From: Vicugna pacos
Taxonomy: Eukaryota > Chordata > Mammalia > Artiodactyla > Camelidae
Direction of reading: 5' to 3'
Assembly (NCBI RefSeq): GCF_048564905.1
Contig: NW_027328875.1
Location: forward strand, 620,001 to 684,000
DNA length: 64,000 nucleotides
The position numbers and the translations under genes were made by a program. Below are positions 1-10,340 of the stretch, in pieces (positions within the stretch are counted from its first letter, which is position 1; each line of letters begins with the position of its first letter). Below the pieces are notes generated by a model. It was not told the origin of the DNA and did no database searches. It worked only from the letters and a program-made list of their open reading frames with translations.

Positions 1-1380
1 AACATGTAAATGAATTCTGTTAAACTTCTTAAAGACTGCAAATGAGATATCAACACACTGTCAAAACAGGTGTCTTCGGACAATCCCTCCCACCAAGGCT
101 GTATAGAAACAAAGAGCTAAGCAAATATCACATTTCTGTGAAATGTATCTGGATAGTGTTGATTCATCGATGCCCAGTTGGCAGAGAAGAAGTGCAACCT
201 GCACTCACTCGCTCCCAGGTACAGAGCAATGGAAACATCCACTCACCCAGCCCTTGGCACAGGACACTTGCCGAAGAGAGGCCTGTTACTTCCAAAGACA
301 GGATGAGGCCTCAGGACACCTGGAAGCAGGAGACGGCAAAGCAGGGAATGGAAACCAGTGCAGGGTCTGACCCCTGGTGATGGAGCAACAAGGGTGAAAC
401 TCTGTTTACCTTGGACGCACACTCTCAAGCGGACAGGAGACATGGGATTGAAGGTGATGTGCTGAGATTTACAAGAGTGCACAGCAGATGCTTGGCTGAC
501 AGAACTCAAAGAATCCAGCGCAAAATATCCCCACAGTTGATTCTGAGACCAAGATCCGAGCTGCCAAATTTGAGGTAGCAGAGGCAACGGTCAGTGAGGG
601 ATAGGGCTACGGATGATGGCACACGCTGAGTCTCAGGGATCTGGAGTGCGTTGTGGGATGTGGTGGGTCGAATCAAGAGAGCAAACCGAACTGTGTACCA
701 ATGATAAAGCAACCACACTGGTCGCGCAGTTGAGATTACCGATATGTCCCATGGCCACACCCAGTGCATCTGCAGGACCAGGGACCAATTGGGCATCTTG
801 CCAATAGAGCACGTGTGGGGCTGAATCAGAGCTATCGTGCATCTGGTCTGAGGGATCCAGGGGGCCTTGGGTTTGAAATCAGAATGAAAAGCCTTAGGAT
901 CTGCTACATTCATAACCTGGGCTGGGATTATGGTTTGGTTTGAGGCACAGGATGCGCAACAGCTCTGTGGTTGCCTTCGTGCACCCGTGCCACAAGGATG
1001 AGAGGACAAGGAAGAGTGGTCCAAGTCCACAGCGTGAGAAGAGGAAGCATTTCCTTCAGCACTATCTCCCAAAAGCGGATGCTACATTTTGGATGGCACC
1101 GGCACGGTACGGCACCGAGGACACCAAGGTAGGTCTGCGGGATCATTCCAGCAGGCCCTGATGTGTGACATCCATGGATGAGCTTCCACTGGTGTTTCAG
1201 TAGACAGAGAAGCTCTGGGAAGAACTGCTTTCATTGGGACATTCCCGTGGCACTACAAAGCACAAGCGCACTCTCAGTTTGCTTTTTTTTAAACACTCCA
1301 AAATGACATAGAGCAGAATGCAGAGCTGAGAACCTTTAGAAGCCTCATTTCCACAAGAGGAAGTGTCCTGCGCACTTTCA
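1..1380. other. Unit segment A: unidentified unique sequence
   Basis: I recognise no repeat family, RNA gene or protein domain here. Short open frames exist on both strands. The longest is a minus-strand frame of 188 codons at 506-1072, present in every unit, but its translation shows no domain I know and its composition does not look like a folded protein. A donor-like AAG|GTAGGT lies at 1125-1133. A T8 run at 1283-1290 could stop RNA polymerase III, but I see no matching A and B boxes. The same segment recurs at +5303 intervals. Confidence 0.5.
1095..1117. repeat. CpG-rich imperfect short repeat
   Basis: Four CpGs fall within 23 bp made of overlapping copies of a CGGCAC / CGGTAC word. It is the tightest CpG cluster in segment A and recurs in every unit. 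No binding factor is assigned. Confidence 0.5.
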
Positions 1381-1635
1381 GAATTGTGAGATATGCGTAA
1401 CCGAAATGAAGTTATGCTAATCGAAATAGTATGGGATGTTCATCACAACAAATGCAACACCAGCAATTGGAGATATACCAGACAACACACACAGGAACAG
1501 AATATGGCATCAGTGTCTAGGAGAAGTTGTCCTCACAGAAATCCCATGGAATTGCGTAGAGACAAGAGTGTAAAATTTTCACTTAACAAAGCCCTAGAAG
1601 TCTACATTAGATACCTGATATTACCTGACCAGTAG
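1381..1635. other. AT-richer stretch upstream of the L1 relic
   Basis: No family clearly recognised. It runs directly into the ORF1-like start near 1636, so it may be the decayed leader of the same LINE, but I cannot align it to a leader from memory. Confidence 0.35.
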
Positions 1636-2860
1636 AGATGAAGAAGTACAGTAAAAGAAACAGGAAGTACCATTTTCAGTTCCAAAGATATTGAAGGCCC
1701 AGAAGATAAGCTTTCCAACAACTAGACTGCAAAACGCTATCCAGACCAAGTGTTGAAATTGGAGGTCTGGAAAACCCTGAAGAACAACATTGTCTCAGAA
1801 TCACAAAAGGCAGAATATCAGAAAAGGGGAAGAGAAAGTCTAAAGACGAGCCAAAAAATATCAGAAAACTCAATGGATGTGATCATATCAGGGCCAAAAT
1901 TCAGCCCTTAGCAGACTAGATAATGCAGAGGGACGCGTGAATGACTGTGAAGACAGGGGAACAGAAATCCCTCGGTCAGAAGCAGACATAGGAAAGCAAG
2001 TGCAAACCAATGAAACATTGCTGTTGAATCCTGGGTTAAGACAGGGCATGAAAGACTAGAGTTCATAAGAGTCCCAGATGGAAAAGCAAGAGATAAAGAA
2101 ACAAAAACTGTCTGAAAATGTATCTGTAGAAAAATCAGACTGAAACGTGCTGAAAGCCAAGAAAGAATCATCTATGCGAATTCAGGGATTACACAGCATC
2201 CAAAGGAGGTGGAATCCCAATAGACCTACCAGCAGCTGTATGATTCAAATCAACAAAGTTCACGAATATCCCAGTGATTTAAAATGCACCTGGAGGAAAC
2301 AACATAGTCACAAGGGAACCTCCAGAGGGGTTTCAGCTGATATCTCGGCAGCAATATTGCAGGACAGGGAGGAGTGCCAGGACACAGACCATATCCTGAA
2401 TGGCCAAATGCTGCCACCTAGGGTAGCCTATGCCCCATGACCACCATTTCTAATAACGGCAGAGCTAGAGAATTCCACAGACCGGCAAATCTTAAAAGAA
2501 TTCAGCAGTTCAAAACTTCTTCTAAAAGGAAGGTTGAGAATACTCCCCTGAATAGAAAAGCAGCAAGATGAAATGGAAAGAAGAAAACCATTTTTGGAAA
2601 TGCAAGAAGAGCATGAGTGGCAAAGAAGAAACAAGAAGAAGGCAAGGAGGACATCAAAACCCTAAAGATGGGAGAGGGAAGCAGGAAATCATAGGTGATT
2701 GGAAGCACTCTCTTAAGTGAATCAGCTTATTGGACTCTCTGTTTGAAGCGAAAGGAGAGCTGCATGGCCTGACGTGTTTGCAAAACAAGCAAGAAGCAGA
2801 CCAACAAAGAATCAAACCAACAAACAAGCACCAAAAGGGCACGGTTGGCTGACATCTACC
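1636..2860 (+). mobile_element. Old LINE-1 / half-L1 (HAL1) ORF1 relic, unit 1
   Basis: The sense strand follows the order of mammalian L1 ORF1. Near 1652 it reads like the ORF1 start (AAAGAAACAGGAAGTAC). Around 1910-1990 are the AGCAGACTAGATAATGCAGA and GAAGACAGG words of the coiled-coil end. Near 2066 is the ATAAGAGTCCCAGATGG word. Around 2310-2345 are ACAAGGGAACCTCC and TTTCAGCTGATATCTC of the RNA-binding half, and near 2413 GCCACCTAGGGTA. An A-rich ORF1 end at 2490-2580 is followed by the inter-ORF-like GACATCAAAACC near 2650. Many stops interrupt it and it encodes nothing. I see no ORF2. L1 remnant and HAL1 cannot be separated by eye, and both ends are approximate. It was in the founding monomer before amplification. 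Confidence 0.72.
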
Positions 2861-3400
2861 AAGGGAATCATGATTATTCAAAAGAAAATACTCAAGGTGA
2901 TGTCAAGGATCATTCAGCACGCATCGACCCAGTATCGCGGCTTGCATGTACTCAGCACACTTGTCTTCGGAAATCAGAGGCGTGCATTCATATTCGTAAA
3001 TATTGATTCATAAGAGCATATCGTGACCTAACCCAAATGCCGATTTGGAATCAAATGGATTCCTAGTCCGTGATGTAGACTTGTATGTCTTCCGACAGGA
3101 TGAAGGAATGCCATATTCTACGCTACGTAGAGAAGAAATGTAAGAAGCCTATAACAAAGGCACGTAGATCTGCCAAAGTGTACTAAGAGCAAAAGAGACA
3201 GACAGTAAAGTGCACATTGGGGTTGGTTTCATTTCTTGGAATTTCAGCCCCCATGAAACAAATGGATCCATGTCCTGAGAGTGCGGGTGTTTCAGCAGAA
3301 ATCAGGCGACGCATATGTATTCCGGGTGTACGGATATCATAGGAACATAAGTCTCCTTTAGAGGGTCTCTGTGTACTGTGAACTGTTAGAAAGTTTAAAG
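2861..3400. other. Unidentified CpG-dense segment
   Basis: No family or gene recognised. By hand count 19 CpGs lie between 2920 and 3332 although the sequence is not GC-rich, so CpG is near its expected frequency here. An 8-bp palindrome CTACGTAG sits near 3124. Variants inside: the base at 2970 is C in units 6, 7, 8 and 12 and G elsewhere; unit 10 has a private A at unit position 2913; unit 6 has CpG to TpG at 3331. Recurs in each unit. Confidence 0.5.
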
Positions 3401-4300
3401 ACGTGTGAAACCATCAACTAAAAAGGGACCCACTTCCCTCCATTGGTACTGTGCATACAGATCTGAGCAAAAGGAAAGAGGGAAGAAGAAAGGCCCATGG
3501 GACGCTAGTGGGTAGAATCACATTTACCTTAGGCACCTCTCGTCGGATGCAGCCCCTCCCCCAACACTGACAAGATGCAGCAGCCATTGGGGATGGCAGG
3601 TACCGGTTGGATTCCAGGTGGAATGTTGGTGTGTACCGCGAGGCTTGTTGTGGCTGTTGGATCCTAGGTAACCGGGCAGAGTTCTGTGGGTGGATCAGTG
3701 TGATGGAGGGGCTGCCGCCCTCTGTGGAGCTTGGCTTAGGTGTTTGGTCCGGGAAGCTGTGTAAGTTCGAGATACTGCTGCTGCCCAAAGACCTGAGTTC
3801 ACAGGTCAGTTTCCAGAACCTTTCAGAGCAGACAGTGGAAGATCTGCCTGTCATCAGCTTACTGGTGAGGCTCCGAGGTACTTTCAGACTTGCCCAGTCC
3901 TGCTGAAGTCGACTTTAGGGGAGACACGAAGAGAAGCTGGGCGAAAAGCTGGCTGCACGGATTGAGGAGAGATGCGAACACATGGATGAGAGATGTTCTG
4001 CTACAATGGAGAATACTGGCGTGGAGACAGCTGTAGAGGATACCAGGCTCAAAAGACATTCATGAGACCTATTGATCCTCGCTGATACTGGCAGAAACAT
4101 ACGGAGTGCCAACGTGGACTTGAGGAAGTTCCTCAATTCTCTTCTCCAAGAACGGGTCCAAGGTCCCTGACATCTGCAAGAGAAGAGATGGCAGAGATGA
4201 TCAAAACGCTCCTGTTCTTGGAAGAGGTCGTGAGAATCCACACGTCCCAAGGGGCATTCCCAAGCCATTCAGACCAGAATTCACCAAGCCCAGGTAAGCC
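3401..4300. other. GC-richer segment with broken protein-like frames
   Basis: This is the most gene-like part of the unit, but I recognise no family. On + a frame of 99 codons runs 3607-3906. A second, 48 codons at 3919-4062, is rich in Glu, Arg and Lys, with coiled-coil-like spacing (begins GRHEEKLGEKLAARIEER). A third open frame, 4086 to about 4300, ends at a splice-donor consensus. The frames are out of register with one another. On the minus strand a 146-codon frame covers 3414-3854. This could be an old exon or processed-gene remnant, a promoter-like GC-rich stretch, or chance. Variant sites at 3462, 3475, 3880, 3903 and 3966 lie here. Confidence 0.35.
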
Positions 4301-4357
4301 TTTTCCCAGGTTTGGGCCTAGCTAGCAAGCACTTGCCCTTCCCTCCCCTCCACTCAG
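4294..4357 (+). other. Candidate ultrashort intron or splice-site pair
   Basis: A consensus donor, CAG|GTAAGC, has its cut after 4293. A strong acceptor, pyrimidine-rich CCTCCCCTCCACTCAG, ends at 4357. The enclosed 64 nt is below the usual minimum for mammalian introns, and I see no good branch-point match, so the two sites may belong to different exons or be chance. The pair is unchanged in every unit examined. Confidence 0.25.
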
Positions 4358-4599
4358 GCATCCATTCTGAAGGATCAGTACCTGAGCTGCAATGAAGCCA
4401 TTACGAGAAGAGCAAGCCCCTCCTAGAATCAGACTTCCTCCAGCTTCACACTCTGTGAACAACAGTGAACTCCTTCAAGGTCAAATAGTCTCGGCTGAAA
4501 TCGATAGGAATTGAATACTTAGCTCACACCTAGAAACGATGGCCTTCCGCTAGATTCAGCCAATGTTGTGTTTATGTCTTCCCTGGGGTGAAGGGAGTG
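4358..4599. other. Unidentified sequence after the splice-like acceptor
   Basis: Nothing recognised. Two variable bases: 4367 (C only in unit 1) and 4570 (T in units 2, 3, 4, 5 and 7, G elsewhere). Confidence 0.4.
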
Positions 4600-4710
4600 T
4601 GGTAAGTCAGGGGAATCTTTGACTGAACTTGAATCTGTATTAGGCCTCAGTTTTTCAAGACAGTATAGGTAAATAGTACATGTCAGAAAGTGAACTGTAC
4701 TGTCAAAGTC
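4600..4710 (+). mobile_element. MIR-like SINE fragment (weak)
   Basis: The order AAGTCA, CTTGAATCTGTATTAG, GCCTCAGTTTTTCA, GGTAAATAGTACATGTCA resembles the MIR core and 3' half: CAAGTCACTTAACCTC, then GCCTCAGTTTCCTCA, then GGTAATAATAGTACCT. No tRNA-like head or tail is visible. Unit position 4665 lies inside and is G only in units 6-9. Old and degenerate if real. Confidence 0.4.
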
Positions 4711-4762
4711 GCCAGTGACATTAAAGACACAGCTTCTGTGGATCGTCTTTCAATTGAGTCAA

Positions 4763-4774
4763 GCCCCCGGGGGC
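4763..4774. repeat. 12-bp perfect palindrome GCCCCCGGGGGC
   Basis: A fully self-complementary GC-only 12-mer in otherwise AT-richer sequence, present in all twelve units at the same offset. No function assigned. Confidence 0.8.
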
Positions 4775-5018
4775 ACTATATCATGGGGGTGCAGACTTGG
4801 TTGCGTTAAATGGCTTTACCCAACATGATCGGATGATGAATCGTTCTCATCACTGATAGAAGAACACCTGGTTCTCAATAGACTAGCATAACTGCAGCAG
4901 GGTTGTCCTAGCTATAATGCCTCTAGGTGCTTTTGGATTCAAACCTAAATGTATATATTTGGTTTGTTTCCTCTTGTATTTTCCTAGAGAGGGATGTTAC
5001 CCCTTGAAATGCCAACAT
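4775..5018. other. Unidentified stretch upstream of the CTCF-like motif
   Basis: Nothing recognised. Variable at 4838 (T in units 3, 4, 5, 10 and 12, G elsewhere) and 4882 (G only in unit 10). It ends in GCCAACATTGGC, an imperfect palindrome touching the motif that resembles inverted NFI half sites. Confidence 0.4.
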
Positions 5019-5037
5019 TGGCCAGTAGGTGTCACTG
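5019..5037 (+). promoter_or_regulatory. CTCF-like binding motif, unit 1
   Basis: TGGCCAGTAGGTGTCACTG aligns without gaps to the long CTCF consensus TGGCCASYAGRKGGCRCTA. Allowing degenerate positions and a purine at the last base, the only clear mismatch is T for G at the 14th base. That G is usually well conserved, so affinity may be reduced. Motif polarity is the + strand. No variant in any unit. Occupancy cannot be read from sequence. Confidence 0.6.
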
Positions 5038-5080
5038 GGAGTAAAGGGCACCACATGCACAAGTGTATCCAAGGTTGGGG

Positions 5081-5116
5081 GTTATTTCATGTTTCCAATA
5101 GTTATTTCATGGTTCC
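5081..5116 (+). repeat. Short direct repeat, 16 bp at 20-bp spacing
   Basis: GTTATTTCATGTTTCC at 5081-5096 and GTTATTTCATGGTTCC at 5101-5116 differ at one base. The pair begins 44 bp after the CTCF-like motif and recurs in every unit. Probably an old local duplication; a paired protein site is possible but unsupported. Confidence 0.7.
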
Positions 5117-5303
5117 TGTTGGTTTCGGAGGCTTCAACCGTAAAGAGCTGACATGACCCCTTTAACAGTTTGGACTGGAAGTTTGCATTCTTTCTGTCTA
5201 GGTTTTCCGTAGAGCTGACAAAATGTTACCAAAATTGACAAGTCTGGCTTCTAGGTCGATACAGTGTGTTTCAAAAAATAACTTCATTTTCGTATACTCC
5301 CAA
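5117..5303. other. Unidentified unit end
   Basis: Nothing recognised. Includes the private variants of unit 2 (unit position 5146) and unit 5 (unit position 5215). It runs without a break into position 1 of the next unit. Confidence 0.4.
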
Positions 5304-6938
5304 AACATGTAAATGAATTCTGTTAAACTTCTTAAAGACTGCAAATGAGATATCAACACACTGTCAAAACAGGTGTCTTCGGACAATCCCTCCCACCAAG
5401 GCTGTATAGAAACAAAGAGCTAAGCAAATATCACATTTCTGTGAAATGTATCTGGATAGTGTTGATTCATCGATGCCCAGTTGGCAGAGAAGAAGTGCAA
5501 CCTGCACTCACTCGCTCCCAGGTACAGAGCAATGGAAACATCCACTCACCCAGCCCTTGGCACAGGACACTTGCCGAAGAGAGGCCTGTTACTTCCAAAG
5601 ACAGGATGAGGCCTCAGGACACCTGGAAGCAGGAGAAGGCAAAGCAGGGAATGGAAACCAGTGCAGGGTCTGACCCCTGGTGATGGAGCAACAAGGGTGA
5701 AACTCTGTTTACCTTGGACGCACACTCTCAAGCGGACAGGAGACATGGGATTGAAGGTGATGTGCTGAGATTTACAAGAGTGCACAGCAGATGCTTGGCT
5801 GACAGAACTCAAAGAATCCAGCGCAAAATATCCCCACAGTTGATTCTGAGACCAAGATCCGAGCTGCCAAATTTGAGGTAGCAGAGGCAACGGTCAGTGA
5901 GGGATAGGGCTACGGATGATGGCACACGCTGAGTCTCAGGGATCTGGAGTGCGTTGTGGGATGTGGTGGGTCGAATCAAGAGAGCAAACCGAACTGTGTA
6001 CCAATGATAAAGCAACCACACTGGTCGCGCGGTTGAGATTACCGATATGTCCCATGGCCACACCCAGTGCATCTGCAGGACCAGGGACCAATTGGGCATC
6101 TTGCCAATAGAGCACGTGTGGGGCTGAATCAGAGCTATCGTGCATCTGGTCTGAGGGATCCAGGGGGCCTTGGGTTTGAAATCAGAATGAAAAGCCTTAG
6201 GATCTGCTACATTCATAACCTGGGCTGGGATTATGGTTTGGTTTGAGGCACAGGATGCGCAACAGCTCTGTGGTTGCCTTCGTGCACCCGTGCCACAAGG
6301 ATGAGAGGACAAGGAAGAGTGGTCCAAGTCCACAGCGTGAGAAGAGGAAGCATTTCCTTCAGCACTATCTCCCAAAAGCGGATGCTACATTTTGGATGGC
6401 ACCGGCACGGTACGGCACCGAGGACACCAAGGTAGGTCTGCGGGATCATTCCAGCAGGCCCTGATGTGTGACATCCATGGATGAGCTTCCACTGGTGTTT
6501 CAGTAGACAGAGAAGCTCTGGGAAGAACTGCTTTCATTGGGACATTCCCGTGGCACTACAAAGCACAAGCGCACTCTCAGTTTGCTTTTTTTTAAACACT
6601 CCAAAATGACATAGAGCAGAATGCAGAGCTGAGAACCTTTAGAAGCCTCATTTCCACAAGAGGAAGTGTCCTGCGCACTTTCAGAATTGTGAGATATGCG
6701 TAACCGAAATGAAGTTATGCTATTCGAAATAGTATGGGATGTTCATCACAACAAATGCAACACCAGCAATTGGAGATATACCAGACAACACACACAGGAA
6801 CAGAATATGGCATCAGTGTCTAGGAGAAGTTGTCCTCACAGAAATCCCATGGAATTGCGTAGAGACAAGAGTCTAAAATTTTCACTTAACAAAGCCCTAG
6901 AAGTCTACATTAGATACCTGATATTACCTGACCAGTAG

Positions 6939-8163
6939 AGATGAAGAAGTACAGTAAAAGAAACAGGAAGTACCATTTTCAGTTCCAAAGATATTGAAGG
7001 CCCAGAAGATAAGCTTTCCAACAACTAGACTGCAAAACGCTATCCAGACCAAGTGTTGAAATTGGAGGTCTGGAAAACCCTGAAGAACAACATTGTCTCA
7101 GAATCACAAAAGGCAGAATATCAGAAAAGGGGAAGAGAAAGTCTAAAGACGAGCCAAAAAATATCAGAAAACTCAATGGATGTGATCATATCAGGGCCAA
7201 AATTCAGCCCTTAGCAGACTAGATAATGCAGAGGGACGCGTGAATGACTGTGAAGACAGGGGAACAGAAATCCCTCGGTCAGAAGCAGACATAGGAAAGC
7301 AAGTGCAAACCAATGAAACATTGCTGTTGAATCCTGGGTTAAGACAGGGCATGAAAGACTAGAGTTCATAAGAGTCCCAGATGGAAAAGCAAGAGATAAA
7401 GAAACAAAAACTGTCTGAAAATGTATCTGTAGAAAAATCAGACTGAAACGTGCTGAAAGCCAAGAAAGAATCATCTATGCGAATTCAGGGATTACACAGC
7501 ATCCAAAGGAGGTGGAATCCCAATAGACCTACCAGCAGCTGTATGATTCAAATCAACAAAGTTCACGAATATCCCAGTGATTTAAAATGCACCTGGAGGA
7601 AACAACATAGTCACAAGGGAACCTCCAGAGGGGTTTCAGCTGATATCTCGGCAGCAATATTGCAGGACAGGGAGGAGTGCCAGGACACAGACCATATCCT
7701 GAATGGCCAAATGCTGCCACCTAGGGTAGCCTATGCCCCATGACCACCATTTCTAATAACGGCAGAGCTAGAGAATTCCACAGACCGGCAAATCTTAAAA
7801 GAATTCAGCAGTTCAAAACTTCTTCTAAAAGGAAGGTTGAGAATACTCCCCTGAATAGAAAAGCAGCAAGATGAAATGGAAAGAAGAAAACCATTTTTGG
7901 AAATGCAAGAAGAGCATGAGTGGCAAAGAAGAAACAAGAAGAAGGCAAGGAGGACATCAAAACCCTAAAGATGGGAGAGGGAAGCAGGAAATCATAGGTG
8001 ATTGGAAGCACTCTCTTAAGTGAATCAGCTTATTGGACTCTCTGTTTGAAGCGAAAGGAGAGCTGCATGGCCTGACGTGTTTGCAAAACAAGCAAGAAGC
8101 AGACCAACAAAGAATCAAACCAACAAACAAGCACCAAAAGGGCACGGTTGGCTGACATCTACC
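6939..8163 (+). mobile_element. L1/HAL1 ORF1 relic, unit 2
   Basis: Same relic at the same unit offset as in unit 1. No variant seen inside it relative to the majority sequence, apart from C at unit position 2840, which is limited to units 1-3. Confidence 0.72.
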
Positions 8164-10321
8164 AAGGGAATCATGATTATTCAAAAGAAAATACTCAAGG
8201 TGATGTCAAGGATCATTCAGCACGCATCGACCCAGTATCGCGGCTTGCATGTACTCAGCACACTTGTCTTCGGAAATCAGAGGCGTGCATTCATATTCGT
8301 AAATATTGATTCATAAGAGCATATCGTGACCTAACCCAAATGCCGATTTGGAATCAAATGGATTCCTAGTCCGTGATGTAGACTTGTATGTCTTCCGACA
8401 GGATGAAGGAATGCCATATTCTACGCTACGTAGAGAAGAAATGTAAGAAGCCTATAACAAAGGCACGTAGATCTGCCAAAGTGTACTAAGAGCAAAAGAG
8501 ACAGACAGTAAAGTGCACATTGGGGTTGGTTTCATTTCTTGGAATTTCAGCCCCCATGAAACAAATGGATCCATGTCCTGAGAGTGCGGGTGTTTCAGCA
8601 GAAATCAGGCGACGCATATGTATTCCGGGTGTACGGATATCATAGGAACATAAGTCTCCTTTAGAGGGTCTCTGTGTACTGTGAACTGTTAGAAAGTTTA
8701 AAGACGTGTGAAACCATCAACTAAAAAGGGACCCACTTCCCTCCATTGGTACTGTGCATACAGATCTGAGCAAAAGGAAAGAGGGAAGAAGAAAGGCCCA
8801 TGGGACGCTAGTGGGTAGAATCACATTTACCTTAGGCACCTCTCGTCGGATGCAGCCCCTCCCCCAACACTGACAAGATGCAGCAGCCATTGGGGATGGC
8901 AGGTACCGGTTGGATTCCAGGTGGAATGTTGGTGTGTACCGCGAGGCTTGTTGTGGCTGTTGGATCCTAGGTAACCGGGCAGAGTTCTGTGGGTGGATCA
9001 GTGTGATGGAGGGGCTGCCGCCCTCTGTGGAGCTTGGCTTAGGTGTTTGGTCCGGGAAGCTGTGTAAGTTCGAGATACTGCTGCTGCCCAAAGACCTGAG
9101 TTCACAGGTCAGTTTCCAGAACCTTTCAGAGCAGACAGTGGAAGATCTGCCTGTCATCAGCTTACTGGTGAGGCTCCGAGGTCCTTTCAGACTTGCCCAG
9201 TCCTGGTGAAGTCGACTTTAGGGGAGACACGAAGAGAAGCTGGGCGAAAAGCTGGCTGCACGGATTGAGGAGAGATGCGAACACATGGATGAGAGATGTT
9301 CTGCTACAATGGAGAATACTGGCGTGGAGACAGCTGTAGAGGATACCAGGCTCAAAAGACATTCATGAGACCTATTGATCCTCGCTGATACTGGCAGAAA
9401 CATACGGAGTGCCAACGTGGACTTGAGGAAGTTCCTCAATTCTCTTCTCCAAGAACGGGTCCAAGGTCCCTGACATCTGCAAGAGAAGAGATGGCAGAGA
9501 TGATCAAAACGCTCCTGTTCTTGGAAGAGGTCGTGAGAATCCACACGTCCCAAGGGGCATTCCCAAGCCATTCAGACCAGAATTCACCAAGCCCAGGTAA
9601 GCCTTTTCCCAGGTTTGGGCCTAGCTAGCAAGCACTTGCCCTTCCCTCCCCTCCACTCAGGCATCCATTTTGAAGGATCAGTACCTGAGCTGCAATGAAG
9701 CCATTACGAGAAGAGCAAGCCCCTCCTAGAATCAGACTTCCTCCAGCTTCACACTCTGTGAACAACAGTGAACTCCTTCAAGGTCAAATAGTCTCGGCTG
9801 AAATCGATAGGAATTGAATACTTAGCTCACACCTAGAAACGATGGCCTTCCGCTAGATTCAGCCAATGTTGTTTTTATGTCTTCCCTGGGGTGAAGGGAG
9901 TGTGGTAAGTCAGGGGAATCTTTGACTGAACTTGAATCTGTATTAGGCCTCAGTTTTTCAAGACAGTATAGGTAAATAGTACATGTCAGAAAGTGAACTG
10001 TACTGTCAAAGTCGCCAGTGACATTAAAGACACAGCTTCTGTGGATCGTCTTTCAATTGAGTCAAGCCCCCGGGGGCACTATATCATGGGGGTGCAGACT
10101 TGGTTGCGTTAAATGGCTTTACCCAACATGATCGGATGATGAATCGTTCTCATCACTGATAGAAGAACACCTGGTTCTCAATAGACTAGCATAACTGCAG
10201 CAGGGTTGTCCTAGCTATAATGCCTCTAGGTGCTTTTGGATTCAAACCTAAATGTATATATTTGGTTTGTTTCCTCTTGTATTTTCCTAGAGAGGGATGT
10301 TACCCCTTGAAATGCCAACAT

Positions 10322-10340
10322 TGGCCAGTAGGTGTCACTG
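10322..10340 (+). promoter_or_regulatory. CTCF-like motif, unit 2
   Basis: Identical 19-mer, exactly 5,303 bp after the unit 1 site. The unit 2 private T at 10449 lies 109 bp downstream. Confidence 0.6.

Larger units (their letters stand above)
1..5303 (+). repeat. Array unit 1 (reference unit for internal map)
   Basis: First complete unit. Four private bases: C at 334, A at 728 (CpG lost to CpA), G at 1570 and C at 4367. It has C at unit position 2840, shared only with units 2 and 3. It is the most divergent copy at private sites together with unit 6. Confidence 0.97.

Noticed and set aside
42-380. Plus-strand 112-codon frame, repeated per unit
   Set aside because: Overlaps other frames on both strands, shows no domain, and has no evidence of coding beyond length.
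506-1072. Minus-strand 188-codon open frame, intact in all twelve units
   Set aside because: No recognisable domain and no flanking gene signals. Its preservation means little because the units are nearly identical. Three substitutions fall in it (two silent, one His to Tyr in unit 9), too few to show selection.
1283-1290. T8 run as an RNA polymerase III terminator
   Set aside because: No convincing A box and B box pair upstream; a GGTCGAATC word near 665 only partly resembles a B box.
2411-2424. Second CTCF-like site (CCACCTAGGG)
   Set aside because: Matches the CTCF core poorly past the first bases and is explained by a conserved L1 ORF1 word.
3414-3854. Minus-strand 146-codon open frame
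   Set aside because: Low-complexity Ser/Pro-rich translation opposite a + frame in a GC-richer stretch; more likely a by-product of composition than a gene.
4361-4370. YY1-like CCATTTT next to the acceptor
   Set aside because: Only a short core match, and it is altered in unit 1; too weak to report.
4925-4945. tRNA-like T-arm (GGATTCAAACC)
   Set aside because: No cloverleaf arms or A box around it; probably chance or a very old SINE trace.
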